Shown here: positions 19,940 through 28,939 of the stretch, one piece after another
Layout of the letters: every line of letters starts with the position of its first letter
Numbering within the stretch: the stretch's first letter is position 1
Origin: Halobacteriales archaeon YIM A00010
GTDB taxonomy: Archaea > Halobacteriota > Halobacteria > Halobacteriales > Haloarculaceae
NCBI GenBank assembly: GCA_025041175.1
Contig: JAKCFJ010000001.1
Span: 2,497,526 to 2,561,525 of the forward strand
DNA length: 64,000 nucleotides
Direction of reading: 5' to 3'
Translations under genes and position numbers: made by a program
Notes under the pieces: model-generated
Told to the model about the DNA's origin: nothing
What the model saw: only the letters and a program-made list of their open reading frames with translations
Databases searched by the model: none

Positions 19940-20872
19940 TCAGTCGTCGGCGGGCGCTGTTCGGGACGTCAGCTCCACCGGCTCGGCGTCGACACCGAGT
20001 TCGTCGATGGCGATTTGGGCGGCCCGCTTGCCCGAGAGCAGCATGGCACCGAACGTCGGGCCCATGCGCGGCAGGCCGTACGTCGTGGCGACAGCCATCC
20101 CGGTGGCGATGAGTCCGTCGTGAACCAGCCCGGTGTGCTCGACGACCGCATCTTCGCTTTTTCCGACCCACATCGAGTCGTGACCCGGCGAGTCGTGACC
20201 CGGCGCGCCGTACTGGCCGTCCTCGGTCTGGTCCATCCCGGTGTTCGTCTTCGCGTCCTCGAGTCCCGGGGCGTTCAACACGCCGCGCTCGTCGAGCTTC
20301 TTCACCGCCATGGCGTCGTGGCCCGTCGCGTCGATGACCAGATCCGACTCGACCGCGATCGGGTCCACACACGTCAGCTCGCGCGGCAGCGCGTGCACCG
20401 GCGTCCAGTTCATCACAATCCCGCCGATGCGGTGGTCTTCACGGATCACGATGTCCGTGAACTCGGTCATGTTCTGGATCTTCGCACCCGCGTCACACGC
20501 CGCCTTGATCATCGCAGAGCACGCGTGTGGCCCGTTTGCCACGTACAATCCTTCGCTGTCGGCCGCTGGCTTGTAGTCGACGTCGTAATCGTCAAAAACC
20601 GCCTCGGCGGGCGATCGGACGGTCACCTTGTTCATTAGAAAGCCACCGAGCCAAAAGCCTCCACCGAGGTAGTTGTTCTTCTCGACGATCATCGTCTTTA
20701 CCCCACGCGATGCCAGCTCCGTCGCTGCCATCAACCCCGATGGCCCACCGCCGACGATGATCACGTCGCTGTCGGAAAAATCCATGAACTCCTCGGTCCA
20801 CTCCTGACCGATCGCGCGCGTTACGTCTGCCTCGCCGACCTCGCTGAACGTGCCGAACTCGGAATCGGACAT
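19940..20872 (-). CDS. thi4: thiazole synthase Thi4 (sulfide- or cysteine-dependent ADP-thiazole synthase)
   Basis: 310 residues from the ATG giving [11 protein letters not shown]; an upstream in-frame start would add 16 residues unlike the family. The FAD/NAD-binding motif [14 protein letters not shown] is at 37-50 and a conserved cysteine lies in PRELTCVDP (about residue 168), the position of the sulfur-relay or sulfur-donor cysteine. [10 protein letters not shown] near the C-terminus matches the glycine-binding region. It makes the thiazole part of thiamin from NAD and glycine. The cysteine means a suicide mechanism is possible, but haloarchaeal enzymes may instead be catalytic. Confidence 0.93.
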   Translation of the reverse strand: MSDSEFGTFSEVGEADVTRAIGQEWTEEFMDFSDSDVIIVGGGPSGLMAATELASRGVKTMIVEKNNYLGGGFWLGGFLMNKVTVRSPAEAVFDDYDVDYKPAADSEGLYVANGPHACSAMIKAACDAGAKIQNMTEFTDIVIREDHRIGGIVMNWTPVHALPRELTCVDPIAVESDLVIDATGHDAMAVKKLDERGVLNAPGLEDAKTNTGMDQTEDGQYGAPGHDSPGHDSMWVGKSEDAVVEHTGLVHDGLIATGMAVATTYGLPRMGPTFGAMLLSGKRAAQIAIDELGVDAEPVELTSRTAPADD

Positions 20873-21017
20873 ACAACTCAGTGGTATCTCCGAGTGGTGA
20901 TGGATGTTTCGGTTTTTCATACTGAGGAAACAACCACATTATTTTGTATTACATACCCCGAGGGAAAGAGGAAACAAGCCGCTCAGCGGGTGGTTTCACG
21001 GAGAGAGGCAAAACGGT

Positions 21018-21764
21018 TCAGTCGTCGTTGGTTCGGATTGCGCGTTCGGCCGCTTGTAGAGTAGCGTCCGGATCGAACGCGTCGACGATGTGGTCTAACT
21101 CCTCGGCAGAAGCGTCGGTAAGATCGCGCGCGTGGGCGGTGATGTTCGGGAGTGCCCGGATGACGTTGTCCACGATGGGGACGGCAGCCGACCGTGGCGA
21201 GCGAGACAGCGGATTCAGATCAATGACGAGTTCGGTTTTGCCCATCTCCGCGAGCGCGTGGGCGCGATCGCCGTCTTCGAGCGGGACGAGCACCACGTCG
21301 GCGTCGTAGATCCCATCGGCATCGACTTTCGCGCGCTCGTGATCGAGTCCGGGAATGCGTTCGTCGGCAGTCGTTCCTTTCACCTCGTGTGCACCGTGCT
21401 CGCGGAGGTGCTCGGCAATGGTGTGTATGCGTTCTTCGGTCCGGTTGAACAGGTTCACCTCGAGATCGGCGTCCGTCACCCCCGCGAGCTCGATGAGTTC
21501 CTCGGGAGCGAGCGCAGCGACGTTGCCGTTCACCGATAGGACGGGGTGACGAGCACGGAGGAGGTGGGCAGCAGCCACGCGTTCGGCCTCGTCGGCGCTC
21601 GGGAGCGTCCGTTCCCCGAGGAGATAGTCGAACGCTTCTCCGCGCCCTTGGGCGATGAGACCCTGTGGGCTGGTGATACCCTTTTCCACTCCCGTTTCGA
21701 TCCGGTGGCGGGTGAGAAGCGACTGGTAACGGGGGTGGCTCTCGGGCACCTCGGTATCGCTCAT
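21018..21764 (-). CDS. 4-phosphopantoate--beta-alanine ligase (archaeal phosphopantothenate synthetase)
   Basis: 248 residues, the usual length of the archaeal DUF137/PPS family. Recognisable parts are ITSPQGLIAQGRGEAFDYLLGE (shown here only in part: QGLIAQGRGEAFDY, about 33-46), VNGNVAALAP (about 78) and VIDLNPLSRSPR (about 178). It couples 4-phosphopantoate and beta-alanine with ATP in the archaeal route to CoA. It follows pantoate kinase on the same strand with a 36-nt gap, so the two successive enzymes of the pathway form an operon. Confidence 0.93.
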   Translation of the reverse strand: MSDTEVPESHPRYQSLLTRHRIETGVEKGITSPQGLIAQGRGEAFDYLLGERTLPSADEAERVAAAHLLRARHPVLSVNGNVAALAPEELIELAGVTDADLEVNLFNRTEERIHTIAEHLREHGAHEVKGTTADERIPGLDHERAKVDADGIYDADVVLVPLEDGDRAHALAEMGKTELVIDLNPLSRSPRSAAVPIVDNVIRALPNITAHARDLTDASAEELDHIVDAFDPDATLQAAERAIRTNDD

Positions 21765-21800
21765 GAATCGGGTTTACCGAGCACTCGGAAAAATCGTGCG

Positions 21801-22631
21801 TTACGCTCGTTCGACCCGTGCACCGCCGTCGATGTGGCAGACGCTCGGATCGTAGCCCGCCGTCGAAAGCCCCTCACCCAGTGCGAACACCGTTTCACCG
21901 AGCATCGCCATCGACGCCTCGCCACCGGCGTTTCGGACGTCCTCGATGGTTTCCTCGACGCGGTCTGTGAGAAGACCAGCCTCGCGGGCGAACCGCCGGG
22001 ATTCGGCCATGAACCGGTCGAGTGTGGGTCGTTCGAGCAGGGCGGCGAGCGCCTCCTCGCCCGCCCGCGAGAGGGTGGCAGTGTCCCCTCCGATGATCGT
22101 GGCCGTGTCCAACCCGCCAAAGGAGACGTATTCGATCCGCGAACGGACGGGTAACCCGTCGAATCGGCCGTGGGGTGGGCCACCGGGTTCGAGCCGGATC
22201 GGTACGCCTCCCCGTGCCTGACCGACCACGTCGCCGAGACCGGTTCCCGCCTCGACCTCCGCGGCGTGGGCGAGCGTGATCAGCTCGTTTTCGGTTCGCT
22301 TGCCGTCGGTGACGGCGTTGACGGTCAACGCGGTCCCGAGCGCGCTCGCCCCGGAGACGCCGAAGCCGGCGCTCACCGGAAGCTCCGTTCGGGCAGTCAC
22401 CCGTGCTGTCACGCCGAGCCGGTCGAGTACCCCCTCGACAGCCGCCATCGACACCCGCTGGTCGTTCAACACCAACGTGGTTTCTCGGGCACGTTCGACG
22501 CTGACGCGAACGCCGTCCGAAAGGGTGAGTCCCGCTCCCCGTGACCCCGCTTTCTCGGGATTTTCGTGGGAATGAGTGCTGAAGAAGCCGGTTATGTGGC
22601 CGGGAACGAACGCGCTCGGACTACTCGCCAT
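21801..22631 (-). CDS. pantoate kinase (GHMP family)
   Basis: 276 residues. The start region SAFVPGHITGFF and the glycine/serine-rich phosphate loop PVSAGFGVSGASALG (about 85-99) mark a GHMP kinase; GTGLGDVVGQARGG (about 130-143) is typical of pantoate kinase. It phosphorylates pantoate, the step before the ligase encoded directly downstream. Archaeal CoA biosynthesis in the cytoplasm. Confidence 0.93.
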   Translation of the reverse strand: MASSPSAFVPGHITGFFSTHSHENPEKAGSRGAGLTLSDGVRVSVERARETTLVLNDQRVSMAAVEGVLDRLGVTARVTARTELPVSAGFGVSGASALGTALTVNAVTDGKRTENELITLAHAAEVEAGTGLGDVVGQARGGVPIRLEPGGPPHGRFDGLPVRSRIEYVSFGGLDTATIIGGDTATLSRAGEEALAALLERPTLDRFMAESRRFAREAGLLTDRVEETIEDVRNAGGEASMAMLGETVFALGEGLSTAGYDPSVCHIDGGARVERA

Positions 22632-22814
22632 CGATCCCGATTCGGGGGGTCGATCCCTTGAACCTTACAGTTCGTATTCGGGGTGGTTAATGGTCGCATG
22701 TCGTGCTCCCTGTTGACGACTGCGGCGACTCCCGACCGGCGTATCAATACTGGTCTCGTCGTCGGTACCTCGTCAACAGGTTCGAGTTCGATTACGTTGT
22801 AGTACAATGTATAC

Positions 22815-23115
22815 ATGACATCGATCAGTGCTCGTATTTCCGATGGGGAGGCCGAGACGCTGGAGGAGGTTGCCGCGCTTTTGGATGAGGATCGAAGCAC
22901 GTCGATCCGGCGCGCACTCGCAGAGATTGCACGACTTGCGGGTGCGTGTCGCCGTCGAACGGTACCAATCCGGCGATGTCTCGGTGAATCAGGCGGCCCG
23001 AATCGGGGACGTGAGCCTCGAGGAATGGTTCGAAATCGCCAGCGAACGCAATCTCACCACCCAACTGTCTCCGGACGATCTGGAAACTGATGCCGAAGCT
23101 GCCCGCGATCTATGA
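22815..23115 (+). pseudogene. UPF0175-type antitoxin, frameshifted
   Basis: The first frame reads MTSISARISDGEAETLEEVA and continues to about 22925; the second half is in the +1 frame and reads LRVRVAVERYQSGDVSVN then ARIGDVSLEEWFEIASERNL to the stop. Joined, they match the UPF0175 antitoxin layout: an N-terminal DNA-binding half and a C-terminal VSVNEAA/DVSLAEW-type half. The shift lies between about 22915 and 22935. The stop codon overlaps the start of the PIN gene (ATGA), as in intact toxin-antitoxin pairs. Non-functional as it stands unless recoded. Confidence 0.8.
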
Positions 23116-23920
23116 GGATCTACGTCGGTGCAAGCACGCTCATTGCGCTCGGGACCGTTGGTACCCTCTATCTTTTGTGTGACTTCGATGGTCGGGTCAC
23201 CGTTCTCCCTGCTGTCGCCAGAAGCCTCTGGCTTCTGGCTGCTAACCGAGCTTCGCTCGGTGATGTCGTCGGACTGTGTCCGACTGTCACCGGCCGTAGG
23301 CCGGTTGCCCGAGGAACGGTTGTTCCTCGCTGCTTGAGGCGCGTAGCGCCTCTCTGTCACCGGGCTTTGCCCGGTTGCTTGCGGAGTCCTCGAAAACGCG
23401 TTGCGTTTTCGGGAGCGCGAAAATCGAAGATTTTCGCAGCCTTCGCTCCGCTCTGTCGCCGGGCTACGTCCGGTTGCTTTTCGAGCATCGCTCGACTCTG
23501 TTGTCAAAGAAGTCACGACCGAACCCGCCGAGACGAATCTGGAGCGGTTCATCGAAACGAACGACGCCCGAAGCCGTTTTCCTGCGGCGGAGACCGACTG
23601 TAAACGGGCGCTGTCGTACTGGACGAGTCCGAACGAAACGGCGACGTTCATCTCACAGCGTGCGTCCTCCATCATAGGAGAGGGATGAGTCGGTCGGGAT
23701 CGTCTCCGGCGACCGGCGCGTCCGCACCGTCGCTCGTGGGTTCGGGGCAACGGTCACCGGGACGATCGGGGTGCTCGTTCGTGCTGTCGAGGAAGGATAC
23801 GACGGACAGGACGCCAAAACGCTCCTCCGGCGCATCGACAGCAACGGGCTTCACACGACCGGCGAACTCCGCGAGACGGCGACGCAACTCATCGAGGAGG
23901 CGGCAGAACGAACAAAATAG
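23112..23920 (+). pseudogene. PIN-domain (DUF3368-type VapC-like) toxin, interrupted by a hairpin array and frameshifted
   Basis: N-terminal part: MRIYVGASTLIALGTVG, where the first catalytic aspartate of the PIN active site is glycine (family VDAS). The frame runs to VTVLPAV (23215) and is then broken by 286 nt of hairpin array. It resumes at about 23502 with VKEVTTEPAETNLERF and shifts frame again near 23690 before the C-terminal part DRRVRTVARGFGATVTG to the TAG at 23920. Three lesions (lost acidic residue, insertion, frameshift) make this a dead ribonuclease toxin. Its partner antitoxin just upstream is also broken. Confidence 0.85.
23217..23495. repeat. array of 12 short perfect hairpins
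   Basis: Hairpins at 23217-23239, 23245-23261, 23268-23284, 23289-23305, 23310-23329, 23336-23352, 23359-23375, 23391-23411, 23417-23437, 23381-23451 (interrupted, see findings), 23459-23473 and 23481-23495. Arms are 6-10 bp and nearly all perfect; loops are 3 nt (TCT, TTC, TGT, GTA, TTT, GTT, GAA, TAC, ATC) except one of 4, always closed by C-G. Linkers between hairpins alternate loosely between TGTC-like and TGCT-like. No conserved direct repeat, so not CRISPR. It sits inside the PIN pseudogene. Confidence 0.92.
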
Positions 23921-24011
23921 CACCGGGAGTCGAAACAGTGCGCTACCCGAAAATGGACCAACTTCGTCGTATCGAGAAACTATTTATGGCAATGTGGTAT
24001 AAACGTCACAC

Positions 24012-24668
24012 ATGCGCAATGCCCTCCTTCGGACAGCGCGACAGCAGCTGACTGCCAGACACCTCCTCGGTCTCGCCGTTTTTCTCGGATTTTTCGCGGT
24101 CGTCCTCGACGTTTCACGTGAGATGTTCATCGGCCTGACGATAGCGATCGTCATCGGAGAGGGTTTCACCGTGTTGCAGAACACGCCCGAGGTCGACCAG
24201 CGGTACGTGAAAGGAGCAATGGGTGTGGGCGTGGTGGGAGGCAGTCTGGTAATGGGTTACTCTATCGTGGCTGGCGGCTCAGGCGCGGCGTGGTTCCCGA
24301 TTCTCACACTGCTGGGTGGCCTCTGGTTACTCGCCGACGTACACGCCGACTTCCGTCACGGGCGCGGTGCCGACGCCGGCCAGTCCGAGGATCTCTCCTC
24401 GGAGGAGGTAATGCTCCTGATGAACCACGGTCATCTCGTTGCGACAGCGCTTGAAGACGGGCCAAGCACCGTCGAGCAGCTCGCCACCGACTGTGACCTG
24501 ACCGAGTCGCGCGTCCGGGAGGCGCTCAACTTCATGGAACGGTCCGGAACCGTCTCACACGACGGCGACCGATACGTCCTCCGAGAAGAGAACGTGGGTC
24601 CGTGGGCGTTCGTTCGAAACCTCGCCACTGGAACGGTCCGCCGGATTGCTCGTCCGTTTCGGATCTGA
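24012..24668 (+). CDS. membrane-anchored winged-helix protein
   Basis: 218 residues. Four membrane segments (about 17-110) precede a cytoplasmic winged-helix-like domain (about 130-200; MLLMNHGHLVATALEDGPS then LTESRVREALNFMERSG). The layout suggests a membrane-tethered transcription regulator or sensor, a combination common in haloarchaea. No ligand domain is visible. It follows the toxin-antitoxin remnants after 91 nt and is separate from them. Confidence 0.7.
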   Translation: MRNALLRTARQQLTARHLLGLAVFLGFFAVVLDVSREMFIGLTIAIVIGEGFTVLQNTPEVDQRYVKGAMGVGVVGGSLVMGYSIVAGGSGAAWFPILTLLGGLWLLADVHADFRHGRGADAGQSEDLSSEEVMLLMNHGHLVATALEDGPSTVEQLATDCDLTESRVREALNFMERSGTVSHDGDRYVLREENVGPWAFVRNLATGTVRRIARPFRI

Positions 24669-24744
24669 CTACTAGAAGCACAAGAAATAAATCGATTGGT
24701 ACTATCACCCATACGACTTTCTTCTCACAGCCGCTTCGATTCGT

Positions 24745-25383
24745 ATGGGAATCGATTACACCACTACAGAGATCCAAGCGAGATACGACGAGTTCGCGAG
24801 AAAGTACGCTGTCATGGAGCGTGTGCAGGAGTTGTTGGGCGTGCGACGACTCAGACGGCGGCTACTCCGGCGGGCTTCAGGATCGGTGCTCGAGGTTGCC
24901 TGTGGGACGGGCGCAAACTTCTCTCACTATCCCCAAGGATGTGAGATCACGGCCATCGACGCGAGTCGGGCAATGATGGACATTGCCGACCACACGGCGG
25001 CGGATCACGGGGTTGATATCGAATTCGGGCTCATGGACGCACAAACGCTCGCGTTTCCAGAGGACTGTTTCGACACGGTGGTGTCCTCGTTGACGCTGTG
25101 TACTTTTCCAGATCCCATCGCTGCGCTCGAAGAGATGCAGCGCGTCTGCCGGGAGGACGGCAGAATTCTCCTCTTAGAACACGGTCGGAGCAGCAATCGA
25201 CTGATCGGCCGGTTCCAGGACGTTCGAGAGAACTCTCACGCGAAACAGCTCGGCTGTCACTGGAACCGGGAACCGCTCGAACTCGTCGAACGAGCCGGAC
25301 TGCATCCGGTCACGGCACACCGAACGTTCTTCGAGATCTTCCACGAAATCGAGGCAGTATCCCATTCCGGGGATGTGACCTGA
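24745..25383 (+). CDS. class I SAM-dependent methyltransferase (UbiE-like)
   Basis: 212 residues. The SAM-binding motif I is LEVACGTGANFSHY (about 49-62); IDASRAMMDIA and FGLMDAQTLAFPEDCFDTVV give motifs II and III (about 73-115). Length and motif spacing fit the UbiE/Coq5 or cyclopropane-type group of small-molecule methylases. It lies 76 nt after the membrane regulator on the same strand. Substrate unknown (a quinone or lipid is plausible). Confidence 0.88.
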   Translation: MGIDYTTTEIQARYDEFARKYAVMERVQELLGVRRLRRRLLRRASGSVLEVACGTGANFSHYPQGCEITAIDASRAMMDIADHTAADHGVDIEFGLMDAQTLAFPEDCFDTVVSSLTLCTFPDPIAALEEMQRVCREDGRILLLEHGRSSNRLIGRFQDVRENSHAKQLGCHWNREPLELVERAGLHPVTAHRTFFEIFHEIEAVSHSGDVT

Positions 25384-25396
25384 CAGTACAGCCCCG

Positions 25397-26701
25397 CTAC
25401 GGCGAGAGCCGTTGGCGGTCCCGGGGGAAGAGGACAGCCTCGCGGATGTTCGGAAGACCGAGCATCGTCATGACGAGGCGCTCGACGCCGTAGGCCCAGC
25501 CGGCGTGTGGCGGCATCCCGTATTTGAACATCTTCGTGTAGTACTCGAACGCCTCGGGATCGAGACCCTGCTGTTCGAACCCGGTGACGAGCTCGTTGTG
25601 GCGGTGTTCGCGCTGTCCACCGGAGACGAGCTCCATCCGCGGGTGCATGAGATCGAAGCCCTTCGAGAGCTCGGGATCGTCGTCGTAGTCCTGGATGTAG
25701 AACGGCTTGATCTCGCTTGGCCAGTCAGTGATGAAGTAGTGTCCGCCCACGTCGTTCCCGAGGGCCTTCTCGCCCTCTGTCGGGAGATCGTCGCCCCAGA
25801 CCAACTGCTCCTCGAGCTCGCCGGTGGCGTTGATGCGTTCGATCGCCTCCTCGTAGCTGAGCCGAGGAAAGCTGGCGTCGGGCACCGCGAAGCTATCACC
25901 GAAGCCGAGGGTTTCGAGCTGTTCCTGACAGGTTTCGTCGACGGCTTCGTACGCCGCCCGAAGCGTCCCTTCACACACGTCCATCGCCTCGTGGTGGTCG
26001 ATGAACGCGCTCTCGAAGTCGATCATTGTCGCCTCGTTGAGGTGCCGGGGGGTGTTGTGCTCCTCGGCCCGGAAGATGGGACCGATCTCGAACACGCGTT
26101 CGAGTCCGGAGCCGACCATTAGCTGCTTGAACAGCTGTGGCGACTGGTTCATGAACGCCTCCTGTCCGAAGTAGGTGAGCGGGAACAGCTCCGTTCCGCC
26201 CTCCGTCCCGGTGGCGACGATCTTGGGGGTGTTGATCTCCGTGCAGCCGACTGACCGGAAGTAGTCCCGAACGGCTTTCAGCACCGCCGAACGGATCTCG
26301 AAAATCGCCTTGCTCTCCTCGTTGCGGAGATCGAGCGTCCGGTTGTCCAGCCGCGTCGAGAGGTCGGCGTCGACCTTCCCAGTCGGGTCGAGAGGCAGCT
26401 CGGGATCGGCCGGTGCCAACACTTCGATCGATTCCGGCACGATCTCGACGCCGGTCGGCGCGCGCGGCTCTTCCTCGACGGTGCCGGTCACGCTGACGAC
26501 GCTCTCGCGGCTCACGTTCGTTCCGGTTTCGACGAGCGACTCGTCCATCTCGTCGGTAGCGAATTTGACCTGGATCTTTCCCGTTCGATCCCGGACGATG
26601 AGGAAGGCGATCCCCCCGAGATCCCGGATCTCGTGCGCCCAACCGGCGACAGTGATGCGTTCGCCCGGCTCGGCGTCTGCAGTGTGCGTTCGATCGTCCA
26701 T
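25397..26701 (-). CDS. aspS: aspartyl-tRNA synthetase (class IIb, archaeal type)
   Basis: 434 residues. An N-terminal OB-fold anticodon-binding domain (about 10-105; [17 protein letters not shown]) is followed by the class II catalytic core: motif 2 [14 protein letters not shown] (about 208-221) and motif 3 [11 protein letters not shown] near residue 405. Archaeal AspRS of this size is often non-discriminating and also charges tRNA(Asn); the residues that decide this were not resolved here. A TATA-like box lies 26 nt upstream of the ATG, so the mRNA is probably leaderless. Confidence 0.96.
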   Translation of the reverse strand: MDDRTHTADAEPGERITVAGWAHEIRDLGGIAFLIVRDRTGKIQVKFATDEMDESLVETGTNVSRESVVSVTGTVEEEPRAPTGVEIVPESIEVLAPADPELPLDPTGKVDADLSTRLDNRTLDLRNEESKAIFEIRSAVLKAVRDYFRSVGCTEINTPKIVATGTEGGTELFPLTYFGQEAFMNQSPQLFKQLMVGSGLERVFEIGPIFRAEEHNTPRHLNEATMIDFESAFIDHHEAMDVCEGTLRAAYEAVDETCQEQLETLGFGDSFAVPDASFPRLSYEEAIERINATGELEEQLVWGDDLPTEGEKALGNDVGGHYFITDWPSEIKPFYIQDYDDDPELSKGFDLMHPRMELVSGGQREHRHNELVTGFEQQGLDPEAFEYYTKMFKYGMPPHAGWAYGVERLVMTMLGLPNIREAVLFPRDRQRLSP

Positions 26702-26722
26702 ATCCGGATCTGGCGGTCGGAT

Positions 26723-26730
26723 GCCTTAAG
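26723..26730 (-). promoter_or_regulatory. TATA box of aspS
   Basis: CTTAAGGC on the minus strand, centred about 26 nt upstream of the aspS ATG at 26701, the spacing expected for a leaderless archaeal promoter. Confidence 0.55.
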
Positions 26731-26808
26731 CCCGGTCAATTCTCCCTGTACGAAAACGGTGACTGCAGCCGACGCTACCACACTACGTTCGAAGCAGGTC
26801 TCCCCGGA

Positions 26809-27528
26809 TCACAACGCTTCGTGCTGTCGTTTTGCGTCGTGAACTCCCCGAACAGTCTCACGGACCGCTTCGATTCCCTCGTCGTGGATGAGATCGCCCA
26901 CGATCACGGTGTCGGCGTGCTGTGCCATCTCGTGTGCGGACTCGTAATCGTGGACCCCACCGCCGTAAAACAGCGTTGCCGACTCGGTTGCCTCGCTCGC
27001 GGCAGCCACGACTTCCGGCTCGCCGAGCATCCCCGAGTACTCGATGTAGACGATCGACTGCCCGAACAGTTGCTCTGCGACCTCGGCGTAGGCAGCGACT
27101 TCGTCCGGTTCGAGATCACAATCGGCCGACGTTAGCTCCCCAACCGACGAGTCGGGATTCAACACGATGTACGCCTCCGGAAACGTCCGGTCCCAGTCGA
27201 TACCGCTGTCGAGACGAACCCACTCTTTGTGAACCCCCGTCATCCAGGAGATGTCGCCGGCGTTGATCACCACCGGAATGAGAGAGCCCGCAAGCGCGTC
27301 GTCGTGAACGACGACACCCGCGTGGCTCGGTTCGATGTACACTGGCACGGAAACACCGCTACACGCCTCGATGACGCGGGCCATTTTCTCCTCTGTCATC
27401 CCCATCGTCCCACCGACCATGATGGCGTCGGTCCCCGTCTCACCAATGTCCTCGACGGATTCGCCGTCGAGGAGCGTTTTGTCGGGATCGATCTTGATGA
27501 TGTGATCCCAATCCTCCCACGGCTGCAT
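26809..27528 (-). CDS. geranylgeranylglyceryl phosphate synthase (GGGP synthase)
   Basis: 239 residues from the ATG giving [17 protein letters not shown]; the in-frame start 27 nt upstream lacks family similarity and a good Shine-Dalgarno. TIM-barrel prenyltransferase: KIDPDKTLL (about 10-18) and the phosphate-binding end with VGGTMGM (about 42-48), YIEYSG (about 165) and [12 protein letters not shown] (about 190-201). It joins sn-glycerol 1-phosphate and geranylgeranyl diphosphate, the first committed step of archaeal ether lipids. Short group I type found in haloarchaea. Confidence 0.93.
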   Translation of the reverse strand: MQPWEDWDHIIKIDPDKTLLDGESVEDIGETGTDAIMVGGTMGMTEEKMARVIEACSGVSVPVYIEPSHAGVVVHDDALAGSLIPVVINAGDISWMTGVHKEWVRLDSGIDWDRTFPEAYIVLNPDSSVGELTSADCDLEPDEVAAYAEVAEQLFGQSIVYIEYSGMLGEPEVVAAASEATESATLFYGGGVHDYESAHEMAQHADTVIVGDLIHDEGIEAVRETVRGVHDAKRQHEAL

Positions 27529-27538
27529 ATCACCCTCC
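27529..27538 (-). promoter_or_regulatory. ribosome-binding site deciding the GGGP synthase start
   Basis: GGAGGGTGAT immediately upstream of the ATG at 27528 on the minus strand; the GGAGG core is 5 nt from the ATG. Confidence 0.6.
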
Positions 27539-27650
27539 ACCCGACCACCGAACAAAACGGCTTCGAAACGGTGCGCACGGCGACGGAGACGCTACCAACC
27601 GCGGAATCGGGATCGTAGTATCAGCTGTTGTGATCGATGGTGAAAAGCAC

Positions 27651-27794
27651 TCACAGCTGTCGCGGTACACCGATGTTCTGTAGGTAGCCGCCACACTCCG
27701 AGCAAAGACGCCCCTCCACGTCACCCTTCACGCGCCGACCGCAGTCGATGCACTCGTAGTAGGGTTCCCCTTGCGGGGCGGGATCACGGGGCAT
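27651..27794 (-). CDS. rubrerythrin-like-domain small zinc protein
   Basis: 47 residues, starting MPRDPAPQGE. Two cysteine pairs, CIDCGRR (about 15-21) and CSECGGYLQNIGVPR (about 31-45), form a rubredoxin/rubrerythrin-type zinc ribbon. Small proteins with exactly this CSECGGYLQN ending are widespread in haloarchaea; their function is unknown. It sits in the gap between GGGP synthase and the tRNA methylase genes on the same strand. Confidence 0.8.
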   Translation of the reverse strand: MPRDPAPQGEPYYECIDCGRRVKGDVEGRLCSECGGYLQNIGVPRQL

Positions 27795-27859
27795 GCTAAC
27801 TACCAAGAGTGGAATGTGTATAACTGTTACCATTACACACACCCGGGCCGTTCGTGCTG

Positions 27860-28840
27860 TCAGTGAAGAACGAGGATGTGGCGCGTCAGCGACGCGTGGA
27901 CGCGCCGTATAAACGCGCTTTCGACGGTCCATCCAGCCGCTGTTGCAGCGTTCTCCCACGACCGATCGGCCACGAGCACCGCCCGATCGGCGACGCGGTT
28001 GGCTTCCTCGAGCGTCGATCGCACGAGTCGCTCGAGTCCGCTGTCGGCGTCGCCAACGATCTTCGATTGGCGGCCGTAGGGTGCATCGAAGACGACAGCG
28101 TCGATCGCGTCGTCGGGAAACGGCAATCGCGTCGCGGTTCCAGTGAGAACCTCGCCAGCGCTGCCGAGATACTGCGTGAGGTTTTCTTGGGTCCCGCGGG
28201 TCATCTTGGGCTGTGCGTCGAGTCCGATCACGTCCGCGCCGCTCAACCCGGCCTCGATGAGCAGTCCGCCGGTGCCACACATCGGATCGAGCACACACGC
28301 GCCGGGGCGTGCCCCCGCGATGTTGGCGAGAGCGCGGGCGAGCAGCGGTCCCATGCTGCCCGGCTGGAAGAACGGTCGCTTCGAAGGCATGCGTTCCCCG
28401 AACCCGCGGACGCTGCGCGCGACGAGCCAGCCGAGCACACAGTTGTTGCCCGAAAACAGCGCCCGCAGCTCGTGGTCGGGAGCGTCGAGATCCACGTCGA
28501 ACCCTCGTCCTGTGAGCACGCTGCCTAGCTCGCGCTCCGCACGCTGGGTGTCGACGCCGGCCGTCCCCCGAACGTCCCGCGCGCGGACGGCAACCGTTCC
28601 GCGCCGGTCGATGGTCGTCTCCCCCAAGAGCGTCAACGCGGATTCGATGTCGGCGTCCGTCTGGCCGATCTGCACGCTCGCACGCCGCGTGAACGCGAGC
28701 GGCTCGATCCGATCGATGCCGGTCGCGCTCGCCACGCCCGGCGCTACGCGGGCAACGTCGGAGCAGCCGCTCGCCGCCTCGCGGGCGGCAAACGCGTCGT
28801 CTTCGCCGGCTAACTCCAGCACGTACACACGTACACTCAC
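27860..28840 (-). CDS. tRNA (guanine(10)-N2)-methyltransferase
   Basis: 326 residues from the GTG giving SVRVYVLELAGEDD; a TTG three codons upstream is the alternative. The N-terminal half is a THUMP-like RNA-binding region (about 45-145). The C-terminal Rossmann methylase has motif I DPMCGTGGLLIEAG (about 190-203), and the catalytic motif IV reads DAPYGRQSK (about 260-268), as in the Trm-G10 family instead of NPPY. It makes m2G/m22G at position 10 of tRNAs. An antisense ORF of 436 codons over it is a shadow. Confidence 0.92.
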   Translation of the reverse strand: MSVRVYVLELAGEDDAFAAREAASGCSDVARVAPGVASATGIDRIEPLAFTRRASVQIGQTDADIESALTLLGETTIDRRGTVAVRARDVRGTAGVDTQRAERELGSVLTGRGFDVDLDAPDHELRALFSGNNCVLGWLVARSVRGFGERMPSKRPFFQPGSMGPLLARALANIAGARPGACVLDPMCGTGGLLIEAGLSGADVIGLDAQPKMTRGTQENLTQYLGSAGEVLTGTATRLPFPDDAIDAVVFDAPYGRQSKIVGDADSGLERLVRSTLEEANRVADRAVLVADRSWENAATAAGWTVESAFIRRVHASLTRHILVLH

Positions 28841-28904
28841 TGGCCACAACCAATGAGCACACCGATCTCTCGGCGACTGGATCTATCAACGGAACCCCCG
28901 TACC

Positions 28905-28912
28905 TTTATAAG
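28905..28912 (+). promoter_or_regulatory. TATA box of tbp
   Basis: TTTATAAG about 32 nt upstream of the tbp ATG, followed closely by a second AT element (CTTAAATAC, 28914-28922). Together they predict a very short leader or two start sites. Confidence 0.6.
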
Positions 28913-28939
28913 CCTTAAATACGTTCTTTAAGTCGAACG

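Noticed and set aside
20873-21017. TPP riboswitch upstream of thi4
   Set aside because: I found no thi-box-like conserved segments in the 145-nt leader, and a TATA-driven short leader is more likely.
23217-23495. CRISPR array
   Set aside because: Units are individual palindromes with different sequences; there is no constant direct repeat or uniform spacer, and no cas genes are in the window.
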